DNA from: Acanthosoma haemorrhoidale | Lineage: Eukaryota; Arthropoda; Insecta; Hemiptera; Acanthosomatidae | Assembly (NCBI GenBank): GCA_930367205.1 | Contig: OV884012.1 | Coordinates: 52,597,239 to 52,661,238 of the forward strand | Reading direction: 5' to 3' | Length of the DNA stretch: 64,000 nucleotides | Shown here: positions 48,097 through 60,999 of the stretch, piece after piece | Numbering within the stretch: the stretch's first letter is position 1 | How the letters are laid out: every line of letters begins with the position of its first letter | Translations under genes and position numbers: made by a program | Notes under the pieces: model-generated | Seen by the model: only the letters and a program-made list of their open reading frames with translations | What the model was told of the DNA's origin: nothing | Databases searched by the model: none

Positions 48097-49517
48097 ATGC
48101 ATAATTACTTAATATTATTGTTAAAAGTGTATTTAAATATATATATTTTTTCTGACAGTGAAAATAATGATAAACGACCGTAAACTGCACTTTTACCAAA
48201 TGGTTTCAAGTGTTTCCTTTAATCGATAACACTTCACATGCTAATCAAAGGTAACAGTTATTTTCTTTTGTTTAATTCCGAATTACAAATGTTACATTAG
48301 AAACATATGTTCTAGATGGTAAAAAACTAGTGCTAATTAATTGACTCTAAATATGAGAGGGTCTTAATTTTGAATTTGAGCTTAGTGAAGTCGCAGATAA
48401 TATAAGGCTATATTAAAATGGAAATGCGGTGAGGGTTAGCACTAGGCATCCACTTTTGATTCCAGGCTAACTTCCGGTTGAAAGTAGTTTAGCTGTTCCT
48501 ATAAATAAACCTACCAGATCTATAACTTAAAACACTTTGCACCCACAAACCAAACATAACGAACCACCTCCCTCATAGGTAGACTTGTTGCCAACCTTAA
48601 AAAAACATGAGTTGCGTTCAATAAGTAAGGAATGATTAATTTAATTTTTTTATAAAAAATATAAAAGGGAAAACTGAAATGAAAAAATAATTCAACATTT
48701 AAACATTTCATAACAGGTATAGAAACATAGTAATGGAGTTTAAATCCACTATAAATCTTGTAATTATACTGTCCAAAAATTGGAACCACCATTGGCGTAG
48801 CCATATATAACCCAACATTCTGAAATAAATACGAAAAAAAGCATACGTTAAGCAAAAAAAGCATATAGGGTGTATCATGCCACAAACATTACTGACATAA
48901 CAGTAATGTTTATTTACAATGCCTCCTAAAATTTGTAACTCCTGAGTCGTTAGATGAGTATACCATGACTAGAGTAGATCCGTTGCTCATTAAGGAGTTC
49001 TGAACGGTAGCATACAAGAACGACTTAGGCAAGAGCAGTTGGTGCAACTGCACCGTCTCGTCATGTCCGCTCACTTTCGGGAACCACACATTGGGTCTAG
49101 GCCCGTCTGTTAATACTTCTAGGAAACTTCGGGCTGTGAGGAGTTCAATGGGTCATACCATCATGGTCGTCTGGGGATAATTTCTTTAGCCTTGGTGTAA
49201 TAGCTTTGCACGAGGTGCAATTCACACCTAACTGCATATGAGCTCCGAAGGAGGCGAAGGTAGTCCTGGAGATATATTAAAGTTCAATGCACGTAAATAG
49301 TGTACCCTTCAAATAACTAAGCAATTAATGAAAATAGAATAATTTTAGCTTAGAATAAATGAACTTTATGACAATGTGTTATAATTCCAGAGGTGCCTAC
49401 AAAAAGAAAGGCTACGAAGGAGAGGTTGAATTGGAACTGAGATGGGAGGAAAACATCGGCTCCACGATTACATTGATTTCTTTGCTAATACAACTATATC
49501 TAATCAAATCTTAACTG
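48097..49517. other. No gene recognised
   Basis: AT-rich DNA. A 121-codon minus frame at 48,520-48,885 is rich in F, Y and L and has no motif. A GC-normal patch at 48,990-49,270 has no recognisable coding text. Confidence 0.45.
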
Positions 49518-49750
49518 TGATAAAATTACAATCTGCCTTATTAGGCAATAAGTTATTGAGATAAATGTTCTCATTCATATCATATTTACAATTCATCATT
49601 CACTCGCTCATTCATTCAGTATTTACAAACGGCCCAGAAACCTCCCAAATCCACATGGTTGTCACTTCCCTCCCATGCGAAAGAGGAACCGCAGTCTTGG
49701 GAAGTCCCCCACGCTCCTCCGTCAACCGCGTCACCGGATACAAGCAAGTG
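49518..49750 (-). mobile_element. LINE family 1 solo 3' tail (copy F)
   Basis: A minus-strand 3' UTR: the terminal TGATAAAATTACAATC, the hairpin (49,534-49,547), the CATTCACTCGCTCATTCATTC stretch, and the upstream GAGGAGCGTGGGGGACTTCC block read in reverse. Strongly 5' truncated, with no coding sequence. The short frames here are shadows of the repeat. Confidence 0.85.
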
Positions 49751-50173
49751 GATGTCTCTCTGTTTCGCTTTAAATTCAAATAAAAATCGAAAGAAAGAAA
49801 AGCCATTAAAATTCAAGAATGATATGTAGTATGATAATAGTCCAATATCTAACACTCGGACATCAATGTCCTATGACCACAATTAATTAAACGTAAGACC
49901 TACATTTTTCTTCATAGCTATATTTACTATGGATCAGATTCAAAAGATATATTCTACTAAACAAAATCTATGGGTGGAATCGAAAGACACGTTATTTAAG
50001 TTCCACTTATTTTCATTCGTGAAACTTTAAAAAGTTTATTAAGGCCCACCTAAGGACAGGCATTGAGTGTGTAAAAATTAGGCAATTATCCCAAGTTTTA
50101 GCAGTAAACTCTACAACATCTCAAACAATTATGTCTATTCGTTTGTTTATTTTTTTTATTCAACAATTTATTA
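49751..50173. other. No gene recognised
   Basis: AT-rich spacer between two minus-strand LINE family-1 copies. Confidence 0.5.
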
Positions 50174-50822
50174 AGATAAAATTACAATCTGCCTTATTAG
50201 GCAATAAGTAATTGAGATAAATGTTATCATTCATACCATATTTACAATTCATCATTCACTCGCTCATTCATACGATATTTACAAACAGCCCAGAGGTCCC
50301 CCAAGTCCACATGGTTGTCACCTCCCTCGCGTGCGAATGAGGAAGCGGAGTCTTGGGGAGTCCCCCACGCTCCTACGTCAGCCGCGTCACTGAATAAGAG
50401 CCAGCGGAGGTTGACCAAGAGCGCCAGATAAGAGCCACAGACGCTCAGGACATGATTAGAGAAACTGGCCATTGCCAGGACTCCCACTAACACTTAATTA
50501 TAGCAGGTCACGAGGCCACTGCCGTTTTAATCCCCGAGGAGGCTTGGATGCGTGGTGCAGTTCAATGACTGTGCTAGGGAATTAGTTTGGTTGGATAGGT
50601 TACTATGGAACTTTATGAACTTGGAAGGGATGAGTTCAAGAATATAGGGTATATTCAGATCATTGTGAAGGGTTTTGTTGCTAACGTAATAAGGGGCATT
50701 TACTAATGTTCTCAGGACTTTTGATTAAAAGGATTGGATGCACTTGATGTTCGACTTTTTGGCTGTTCCCCATAGCTCTATTACGTATGTCCAGATTGGC
50801 TTAAGTATTGTAAATAAGTAGT

Positions 50823-51131
50823 TTACTTTCTATTGAGAGATGGGACGTACTTCAAAGTAGTCTGTACAGATTCAATAATTGGAAGCAGACGTTTTAATAG
50901 GAATTTTTCAAATATTTTTGAGAGGATAGGGAGTAGGCTAATTGGACGGTAAGATGAGGCGTCATTGGGTGGTTTGCCGGGTTTGGCGAATAGGACTATA
51001 ATGGAGTGTTTCCAGAGGAGAGGAAAATGCGTCGTTCGGATAATGCAGTTATAAATGCAGGTTAGGAAGATTATGGCTTTAGGAGGAAGATGTTGGAGAA
51101 TTCGAGGAGTAAGGACGACGATGCCTCCCAA
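50823..51131 (-). pseudogene. RT fragment of LINE copy D
   Basis: The frame reads LQHLPPKAIIFLTCIYNCII, then LFAKPGKPPNDASSYRPISL and KIFEKFLLKRLLPIIES. It matches copy A residues about 330-405 closely, then jumps by deletion into an out-of-frame connection-domain sequence. The catalytic FADD region is absent. Confidence 0.88.
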
Positions 51132-51865
51132 GCCGACCTCTGGGCCAGAGTAGTAAAAGAATGCTCTGCGCCGTCCAGGTCTTGGAATGTTTTCAGAGGT
51201 ACTTTGAGGTCTACGGAATCTGTAAGAAGCTGTTGGAAGTGGTTCCAGTCAACTGGGTCTCTAATAAACGAAGAAAGAGGCTGTTTGTGAATTGGTCTTA
51301 GGGAAATGGTTAATAATAAAGGGCTATGATCGGAGGAGAGGTCATCGAGGCGTGTGAGTGAATAGTTTAGTGTTCCCAAACTATTGTAGAAAAAAGTCTT
51401 GAAGATCTGGATTTCGGTAGGGATCTGATGGCCAATAAGTAGCTCTGTCAGGATAGATAGTGGAGCAATGTTTCCGTGTGGGTGCAGACAGCAAAGCACG
51501 TCCTCGTGTATTTGTGGATCTTGAGCCCCAATGTTGATGCTTTGCGTTAAAGTCCCAACCCGCAAGGAAACTATGAAGCTAGGGCAGTACACTGATGCTA
51601 GAGTAAGGGGAAAAGTGAAGGTGCTGATTGACACTGCAGTGGACTGAAGGAAATCGTGTGCTACCAAAGGAACTATGTGATGGGAAATGGAGTTATGGAC
51701 AATGACAGTGGTGTCTGCATGTGCTCTTCCATCTGGGTGAGGTCTGAGGAGCTTGAAGGTGGAGGAATATGCGATATGTGTGGTTGAGGATGAGATTGAG
51801 TTTGCTGGTTGCTGGGATGAATGGAGTGCTTGGGAAATAAGAACTTGCGGAGGAGGAGTGGGCAA
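51071..51865 (-). pseudogene. Endonuclease part of LINE copy D ORF2
   Basis: A 264-residue frame. HPDGRAHADTTVIVHNSISH at residues 43-62 and TLASVYCPSF at 88-97 are typical of the APE-type endonuclease of Jockey LINEs. SDHSP at 178-182 is the terminal catalytic motif. The GDFNAKHQHW block is damaged: VGTLTQSINIGAQDPQIHED reads in a shifted frame. The N-terminus is disrupted, since 51,903-51,673 contains the same DNA in another frame. Copy A lacks this N-terminal endonuclease part. Confidence 0.88.
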
Positions 51866-51910
51866 TGCCTGTGACTGCTCTCTGTTCCGAACGGCATCAG
51901 CAAAAGAGAC

Positions 51911-52099
51911 TCAAGACCTCAAACTTCTGGCGGGGGCGCTTCTTGGGCTACCTGTGGCTGGCGTTTCTTCTTCTGGACGACGACGTTGTTCGCTCCTGGA
52001 CTCCAGAATTCTGTAAGCCTCACAGCCTTTATAGTTTTCCGGGTGGCCTTGCTGACAGAGCACGCATACAGCAGGTGATTTTAGGGGCTTCTTGCACAA
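51911..52099 (-). pseudogene. Gag (ORF1) C-terminus with zinc knuckle, LINE copy D
   Basis: A 62-residue frame. CVLCQQGHPENYKGC (Cys, Cys, His, Cys) matches the last zinc knuckle of Jockey-clade ORF1 proteins, which bind RNA, followed by a typical YRILESRS basic tail. It is cut at the 5' side near 52,100, where AT-rich flank begins. The spacing to the endonuclease frame fits the normal ORF1-ORF2 order. Confidence 0.8.
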
Positions 52100-52100
52100 T

Positions 52101-54333
52101 TCTCATTTGTTTGTTTGTTAAAATACAAATAATGAACACAATTTAACTCCGAGTCGTTCCGTTACTTTTAGGTTCCAACCAAGAAGCTATTAAAAAATTA
52201 AATTGCTGATTTGTTCTTAATAGTCAAGGACCGGTACGTTAAGGGTGGTATCAAAAACCTATAAAAAAAAATATATTCCCATATTTAATACATTACAACC
52301 TGGTTTTAATAATTTATTTTTATTTCAATATTTTATTTATCTACTATTTTGTTTATCGTTTGAAAAGGCGATTTTCAGTGGTCAGACATTTGAATGCTGT
52401 AAAAAAAAATAGTTGATATAATAATGAAAAAAAATGACAGGGCAACTAATCCTCCAATCAACAAGTCTTATTTTCGAAATACTTCCGCTTCGTTATAGTT
52501 ATGTATGTGAATGACCTAGTAGAAAAGGGTTGGGAAATACAATAAAGCTCCTCACTTAAATTTAAAAATGAATGGATCACTATGATTGCACACATCACAA
52601 TCAAAAGCCATAAAATGCGAGGTTAATGACCCCCTGTGGCAGAAAATGGTCTACACTACCGTAACTATATCCGAGCAGCCTATCAGATGACAGCCATCAG
52701 CGGATGACGAAACGGCAATAAACACGTTGGATCACGTAAGCAGTGCCGAAATTATAAAGGAAGCTAGATGGCAAACAGGTCGCCGTAAGGTCGTTCCGTC
52801 TCTTCTCCCGATATCCGTCGTGTCCCTTATCTTCCACGACCTATAGAGGCTTATCTTTCTTCCTGGACAGGCTCTTGAGGGCGATGATTATGATAACCAT
52901 CCAATGGCGTGTTTGGTTTTGAATGAGAAATGAGCTTTATCGAACTGTCGACGTCAACAGAAACGTTAGTCGTTTCTTTATTCATGAAAAACAATTTTTC
53001 AAATTGCTTGGGAAGTGAAGGGTCACTAAACTTCATGAAGGGAATAGAGTATCTACTTAAATAAATAAGTAGCGAATTTAGCTAAATGAACTAGAATAAA
53101 GTTTACGTTGATAATCTAGCTACTGATAGATAGCTGTACGTGTCCCATAGATTTAACTATGAAAAATATATATTTTACCCAAATTCGTTGATCACGTAAG
53201 TATCTTCACCAAAACAGAAAAAAATTATTTCAAGTTTTACGTAATCCCACACACCTAATTATTAGTTAAAGAGTAAATCAGAAAAACACGACAACGATTC
53301 CAGGTTAGAATCGTTTTACCTTTTCATTTCGTTCAGCTATAACCCCTAGACTACCCAGTATCGTCTACCACGCGACTTTACCTAATAATTATTCAAAAGT
53401 TACACCATCAGAAAACTAAAAACCAAGCCTGAGATTATAAATACTTGTATGATGTAGAGGTTCCTGATGCACTATAATCTAGATGATCAGGTCTTTATTT
53501 ACCTGACTGCGAAGTTGACTAGGGACTATCGAATCTGTTTATAAGACTGCTTAGATTTAACTGCAACACAGTAAATTTGTTTTTATTTTAGAATAATTAT
53601 TAAATACATTTTAAGAGTTTCCTTAAATAGTAGCATGAACTGATCGAAATTTAAAAAAATAATTTTACATGAGACAGTAGAAAAAATAAGACAAATATAT
53701 TGTTGACATTTGAAACATATTCAAAATAGAAAATTGTGAGAGTAACAAATTAAAAAAAAAAACTGAGTTTATATACATGTAAAACTTGACCAAAAAAGAA
53801 GAATACACTGCAAGACATTTAAGTACAACTTACTTAATAGAATAGAAACAGATATAGAAAAATAGAAACACTAAAAAACATCATCTAACTTTTTCAGCTG
53901 AGAGAATAATCCTGCACTTACAGTTAAGACAGTTTCTTCGAAAATACGACGAATAAGTCACGCGACGCTTCGCAAACTGACAGAGCCGGAGGCAAGCGAT
54001 ACACCAGCTCCTCCGACTACCTGAAGTAAACACATGTTTGCCTGAGCAGTATAGTAATTTCGTTTAGTCAATTCGGTGTCATTATTTTAGGACCACCCAG
54101 CAAGCTCAAAAGATGTAGTCCTTTTCCGTGACATGGCACGATCATTGGTGCAACGCTCTGCAAGGTTAACATTTAGAATTCTAGCCAGACGGTAGAAATA
54201 AACTAAGGATGTGTCTCGTCAATGATGTAGGTCTACAAATTATTATATTTATTTATACACTCCAGCGATTTCATAAAGCTCTCACGTCATTCTCAAGTGA
54301 TACAGCAGTAAACAAAAATCATCACAAATACAT

Positions 54334-54337
<4 letters not shown>
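52101..54337. other. No gene recognised
   Basis: AT-rich DNA with poly-A/T runs. GC-normal patches at 52,620-52,900 and 53,930-54,040 hold no recognisable coding text. Confidence 0.45.

Positions 54338-54399
<62 letters not shown>
54338..54399. repeat. (CT)31 microsatellite
   Basis: 62 bases of uninterrupted CT dinucleotide. It creates Ser-Leu or Arg-Glu repeats in the overlapping frames, which are not genes. A (GAGA)n tract of this type can bind GAGA factor in insects, but no promoter is seen next to it. Confidence 0.97.
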
Positions 54400-54402
<3 letters not shown>

Positions 54403-57400
54403 AGCAAGTATAGCAGGCGAACCGAAGACATCATTAGTACGATATTTACGTAAATAAGACCTTTGAGCTCATTATAATTGACCAATAAACTGGAGTATAG
54501 TTTCATATAATGCTAATTTATTAGTTATTTTAATTACGTTTCGATTTCATTTCGCACAAAAAAAGTTAATTTCCTTAAAAAACTAATAAATTATCTCATC
54601 ATAAAACAAATTTATGGCATATATAATGACGAACACGTACATTAAAATTCTATGCTCAACAAACATTACCAAATAATTCATTAACTAAAGAACTGAACTA
54701 AACTTTTCAAACTGAAGCCGTCGAAGAACTTCGGCAATGAAGGAACCGTAGTTGGTATTTGGAGGATTATTAGTCGGTTTTATATACCTCACATCGGTTT
54801 TCTAAATTTAATTTCGATATTTCTTTATTCAAGTAGTGGCTAATTTTATCTATACCGTTCCCTTAGCCGTTATTACAATCTGAATTGTCATAAGTCATGA
54901 AGTTTCCCTGAAAATATACACGTTTGCACAGTTTCCCCGAAAATATCTTCATACCACTCCTTCATTTGCACGCCCTATACTTATTTTTCAGTTATCATTA
55001 AATGATCATCATATCAATTCAACTGTTGGTTTGAATTAGGCTTTCAAAGAAACAGGTCTGGTTTCACCAAGGTCAATGGTAGTTAGACTTGCTATAATTA
55101 TGATTTTCTTGTAACTTTGGTTTGCGTTAATTGAGTTGTTGACGCATCAAAATGCAAAATCCGTTTACAATCGCCTCCGGCAGTGTTAAACTGATCTAGC
55201 AAAACTTAAATTGCATAACAAGGGCGGTTTTGTAATAGCCTCATGATATTAATGGCGATTCGTAACAAGAGAGTTTATTGAAACAGGTTCAAAATTAGTT
55301 AGTGACTGCTATCTGTTAGCCTGTCAACTGTTGGGGTCAAGAAATAATTAAAAAGTGAATAATGGAGTAACCGTTCGAAAATTTACTCTCCGTACATGTC
55401 ATGATGACTCCGCTATTATGCCACACGTTAGGAATTTAAATTAATCTTTCGATGCTTCCTCGATAATCTTGTGCAACCCAAAACCTTCTTGAACAAAAAC
55501 ATCCAGAACTTGTCGAACAAATTTATTTTGTGTTTTTTTTTATAATTTATTTCATTCTATAATTTACTTACTTTGTAATGAAACACGAACTTGTCAAACA
55601 CAATAGCTGAAACATTAAACAAATCTTGGATGAAGTAACTGAAACGCATGTTTTCTAGGATGATTTGTAAAATAGATTATTTTTTTCAGTTTTTTAGGCA
55701 TCTTCAGAGGTTTCAAAGAGTATTTGTAACGATATGAAACGATGGGATTAAATTTCACGCTATGAGTTTGTATTTAACCTATACCTTTTTCAAAGGATAA
55801 CTAACTCTTTTACTGCTGAAATCCAAGTGGGCATGAATTAATGTGAGCAAGTGACACCTGTATACATTATCATATAATTCACATTGTATATCCATTAATG
55901 TATGTTGTTAAATATGTACATATTAATAACGCTAAAACCATAGCTATTCAGTATCCAATCAAAAAAACCTATTACAAAAATGACGAACTTGGTGATTAAT
56001 TGATAAACACATTAAAAAACTAACTTTCAATTCATAGAAACATAATGCACGATAAGATACAAGAACCTCAGTCTCCATACCTAATAGCATGCAATATTAT
56101 GAATTATATGCTAATACAACTGAATCAGGGTTAAAATATGAAATAATATCTTTCAGCAAGAAATAGGGTCAATTATAAAGGTATTTTGAAATGGTACGAG
56201 AAAGTCTGTGAAATATTCACTCAGGTCATTCACATCATAAAAGTCAATACATTCAACAGCGCATTGAAAACATGATCTCTTTATTAAAGGCTATCTAGGG
56301 TAGTGCTTGATAGTTTCAATAGATAATGCAGTGCGAAAAAGTTAATTAAGTCCTATGTATCACACAATTAAGGGTTTCTTTGGGGCTGCGAAAGTTTCGA
56401 ATACAATAGCAATGACAGTTAAACAGAAATAATGACTTTATGTGGTTAGATATTACATATTTATTATTATCTATAATAAGACATACCCAACACAATAGTT
56501 TATAAATAGAAATAATTATGTTTAATTACCTATAAATATCATTTAATCACCTCATATCAACCGCACTGGCTCACTCTTCACTAATTAATTTTACTTAAGG
56601 ATTCCATTACATAATTTTTAGATTTTAATACTCATTTCTTCAGTCCCAAATTTTTTTTTAAACTGGACTGAGCGACTTTATAGGGATGCTACATCCAACA
56701 ATTGCATAATTATTTAATTTGCAGTATTGGGTAATGTTTACTTCTGGCTGTGTTTTTTTGTCGAGTAGTTGACGTTTAGGCTCCACTAGTCAGCATAATT
56801 TTAGCGAAGTTATTTATTGTAGCGAAAAAGATTTATTGTGGTGATGAGTTTTTAGATATTATAGCAACATTTTTAAATCATTGACTTTTACTTACGTTTC
56901 TCTGTTTCAATCAATATTACATAGTAGATACAAGTCATCGAAAGCTTCCTTGGCATTTCAATAAAAAAAAGAAATACTGGTTACACCTTCATATACGTAA
57001 CCCGTCAACTGGCATTCGAGTGTCATTAAATAAAGAAGTCGTATTATATTAGGATATAATATGAACTTCAGGACTTCGGTCTAAGGTAAAACCATGCAAG
57101 GCATCCCTTGACAAGTCTTTCAGATTTTAAGAAAAAATCTCATGTATCAAATTCGTTCAGGTTTTCGAGCTTGGTAGATTACTATTCCGGGAGATAAATT
57201 TACAAATAATAAAGTCCCCCCCCTCCCAAAAAAATACAATAAAAACAGAGTCGTAGATCATAAAAAAACAGCCGCCTTTATAAGGTCACGCATGACACGC
57301 AGATAAAAGCTACACAATGGGTGGTACAAAAGCAAAAGGACACTCACTGGATCAGATATCAATAATTAAAGGTTAGGCTGTGACGATCCTAAAATAAATG

Positions 57401-58580
57401 TTATGAAACATTGGACGTATTCAAGTCAGAGACTGTTCTGAGAACTGGAGCTACGGTGATGGAGTACCGCGATGTTTCCCTCACAGCTCCTGTTACACTA
57501 ATCATATAGGGCAATTATTTATTCACAGTATGTGGATAAAAACGATTAAGCTTGAATCCCAGAAAATCCAGGTCGTTGAAACTGTTCTCAGTCGTTTAGT
57601 GAGGAACGTCTGTACAGATACTTATAGGGAAACTATCTTTGAAATTATATAATATCCATAATTTCCTAGCGAGTCTTAAGAAAAACGACTCAACGTAACA
57701 TTGCTCGTGCCAAATATACCGCCTGTTGAACGCCGGCTATACTTCTGGTATTCGTTATATTTTGCGGGGAATTTCTATTTTCGATCGAGGTCTCATAAAA
57801 AGTAGTGGCGTCGCTTGGATATCTGGTGTGATACTTGGAAGCTCTCCATTGCGTAATGACCACATCATCTCGAATACTGGAGCAGATATAGAATGTTCTT
57901 CCTGGGAAATTTAATCTGGTTTTTTTTCTCCTCTTAAGTAGTGTCCGTTACATCTTGAAGCGTATGTCGTCCTAGTTGGAACCTAATAGTACAACTAATT
58001 TCCCCGCTATAATTTTCTCTTGAAATGGTTTGCTCTGCAAATATGGTGCGAGCAACATATTTTCTGTCCGTAAATACATGTGAATTGCTTATATTTATCC
58101 TTCTTTAGGATGACACAAATAATCATAAGGAAATATTTTTTTATCCTTGAAGCTTTAATCAACTGGATGTAGTTATGCAATGGTAGACAAAGTGACACAA
58201 ATTTTGTTTTGAGTAATATGACTCTTTATAAACAGACTTGGGTAAACCACTATTATGCAAATATGTTACATTTTTTATGTATTTAGAAGTATACAACATG
58301 TTTTGTTGTAAACAAACTTTGTGACATTTGGTCAACCATTGCATAACTACATCCAAATACCACAGACATTTCGAGGTTAAAATTAGTTATTATCCATCAT
58401 AAAAAATGATGAGTTTTTAGGATTTGTATATTTATTTCAACATAGAATACGGTTGCTGTTGGACATTCAGTTCAGGTGTGTTTTGTACATTTAAATTGAA
58501 TTGTCATCAGATCGGAATGAAGAGCGGCCCAAGAATCGATAAATGGGACACCAATCAGTTTATTACCCTCACATTACAAT
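54400..58580. other. No gene recognised
   Basis: Four kilobases of AT-rich DNA, mostly free of frames over 50 codons. One frame at 57,726-57,914 (with SGIRYILRGISIFDRGL) lies in GC-normal DNA but matches nothing I know. A C8 tract is at 57,216-57,223. Confidence 0.45.
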
Positions 58581-58957
58581 ACAAGTTAGTAGATGATAAG
58601 TGCTTTTGGCATTTAGTTAAAACAACATGCCGCACATATTTCTCAGTTATTTGCAATATTTTGGTTTATGAGTATATCGATCATTTCAAAGGCACATTCA
58701 TTTTTTTTACTTCTTATCCCTTTGTTATTACAATTTAGGGAAATCAGTATAGACTACATAAATGAATCTATTTACAATAGGCAATTATATGTCACGTAGT
58801 AGACAAAAGTGTAATACACATTGATTTACTAAAATTATTAAAAGTGATGGGCTCACCTTATTTATCATGGACATCAAACTAACTTTTACGAGTTATACAC
58901 ACTTGAGTGGAAGAAATAAAAAAAAATCGATACAATTCCATTCAAAAGAAAAGGCTA
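58581..58957 (-). repeat. Inverted-duplication arm 1, containing a LINE family-2 3' end
   Basis: The reverse complement of this stretch matches 61,446-61,662 and 61,676-61,830 with few differences, but in swapped order. On the minus strand the order is unique part (as 61,680-61,760), family-2 tail (here lacking its hairpin), then downstream part (as 61,450-61,662). The 104-codon plus frame at 58,424-58,738 overlaps the repeat. Confidence 0.85.
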
Positions 58958-60543
58958 TTCTAGTATCAATAAAATGAGAAAGCAGTACGTTCGGATGAGG
59001 GTTACTAACTTTTCACGATTATTTTTATGTGTAATGGATTTCCCATATACTTATTGGATATTGAGGTTCTGGAGTAATTTATACTATTATTTATTTATTA
59101 TACTATAAGTATTTTTTAAGAAGACCTGCGGACACCGACCCGCACAGGCCACAATATCGGTAGGTGAACATGGTGGATCATGGAGCTCACCTGGAACTGG
59201 GAAAGGTTCAACTTATGAAAATACTCCACTGCTTGTGGGAACTTACTGCCACTAGTTGGCCCAGACGAGGCTAATTACATTGCATTGATCTTCCTTGTCA
59301 ACCATTGGAAAGATCTTCAAGGGCCGGAGTACTTAAAACCCTTTTTTAGGGCAACCACAACTACCTGACTGCAGTTGTGCTACTCTGAAGACATTCACTA
59401 AATATAAGAGAAAACCCAACAGATTAGACAGTTAGCAGACAAGGTGACAGGGTCGATTAGTATCAACTTGACAAATGATGGAAAGTGCAATTGGTGTAAT
59501 GACGACTCCAAGCATGGTGCAAAACTTTTACCCAAGCGGAGTGATAGGAATTTTTGTAACTTCAAGAAATTAAAGTATCATTATTTCGACTAAATTCATC
59601 TTCAGCTTTATAAGGTTCTGACATTCTTATAATCTTTATATTTTTTTTCTGGTATATACTCCATAAAATAGTCAAGACGGAAGACTATTAACAGTTTAGA
59701 AGTTTAAAATCCATAAGTCGTCAACAAGAATATTTTTAGTTCAACGTGTGCCTTTCTCCCGACCAAAATCGAATATAAACACGAGATGAACATTGTTATA
59801 ATATTTCCGTTTGAAATAAATTGTTATTGGAAAGGTTATGGTTTTTTCGATAACGTGAAATATTTCTAGGCATTATCTGAAACTAACTATCGAACTGGAA
59901 TTAACTTATGTTAACAATAAAATAGGTCGTTTAAAGCATTTATGAATATAATAAAAAAAAACAGTAAGTTTAAATAAATATCAGTGTGACATGTGTAACT
60001 GAGTACAGACTATCAGACTCAAGAGAATTAAAACCATGCCTTTTATGAAATAATTTTAAATATGTATACGTTCAATATGTCTTCTGATTAATCCAATCAT
60101 CGATCAGTTTTGCAATCTATATTACAAATTTATTTTAATAACAATACACAATTATTTTATAAAAAAGAAATATATAAGATCCGAGAATAAAATTGTTTTT
60201 TTTTTTATACAATCATCTAGCAATGAACCTTCAAATCACCAATCTTTTGATGGTGGAAGAAATAAGGTGGAAGGTGAATTGTTTGTTATTCTTACACCAA
60301 GAGAAGCGGATATTGGAATTGATTGCTGAAACCTGACAAAGTTGCTGAACTAACAACAGCCCACGAAATAAGCAGAAGAAAGCAGTTGTCGTGGCCCCTG
60401 GGAAGGCACGTAGCATTTCCAGTAAATTTCTCTTCCTAAGCTACATCATTGTATTATTATTTATGTCTTATAATGCCACAGAATTATAATCTGCAGGCTG
60501 GTGATAACCACATATCCTATAAATTATACCGCCCTATAATTCA
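58958..60543. other. No gene recognised
   Basis: AT-rich DNA with a GC-normal patch at 59,120-59,400. That patch contains an approximately 50-codon open stretch (ISVGEHGGSWSSPGTGKGS) without a recognisable family. Confidence 0.4.
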
Positions 60544-60569
60544 GACACAGAATAGACCAATTCTGTGTC
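60544..60569. repeat. Perfect 10-bp hairpin
   Basis: GACACAGAAT-AGACCA-ATTCTGTGTC: a 10-bp stem with a 6-base loop. It is isolated, with no gene next to it. Confidence 0.6.
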
Positions 60570-60999
60570 AGCCAATGAGCCTGTGAAGTTACTAATGCTC
60601 ATGAGAATTTCATTCCTAACTATAAAAGCTAGTTCTTTAAAACAAGTATTTTACTGTCCAATCTGTAATAACTGAAAAAAAAAAATATCTACTTAACCAC
60701 ATTTGATGTGAAAAAGAGACTTCATTGAGTAACAACCATCCAAAACTATTTCAGAGTCATTCAGAGGTTCTCGGATGCCACAAACCAGTTGCTTATTATT
60801 AATTAGAACTCCTTAAGTTTTGACCATACTCATACCCATCACATTTCCTGCAATTGGCCTTCATGGTATTGTGAATATCTACGATGTTGCTGTGTCATCA
60901 AGTGAAATTTAATTTTCTTATGCAGTAGTAGGAGTAAAGTAAAGTTTATTATAAAACTTTAGATATTTACAATAAATTTCGATAGACTTGGATGTAATC

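Larger units (their letters stand above)
50174..52100 (-). mobile_element. LINE family 1, copy D, minus strand, internally deleted
   Basis: From 5' to 3' on the minus strand: the gag C-terminus with a zinc knuckle, most of the endonuclease, a jump near 51,085 into the RT fingers, a second jump near 50,868 to the connection domain, then the RT C-terminus and a full-length 3' UTR. Compared with copy A the two deletions remove about 0.5 kb and 0.65 kb, including the RT active site. The 3' end is TTGTAATTTTATC at 50,174. Non-autonomous and dead, but the most complete at the 5' end. Confidence 0.9.

Noticed and set aside
48520..48885. 121-codon minus frame with hydrophobic stretches
   Set aside because: Same composition bias, no conserved motif and no sign of a promoter or splice structure.
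50868..51085. Splicing as the cause of the copy D deletions
   Set aside because: At the two junctions, comparison with copy A shows no convincing GT donor or AG acceptor at the break positions.
54209..54506. Frames with Ser-Leu or Arg-Glu repeats on both strands
   Set aside because: They are the translation of the (CT)31 microsatellite and not genes.
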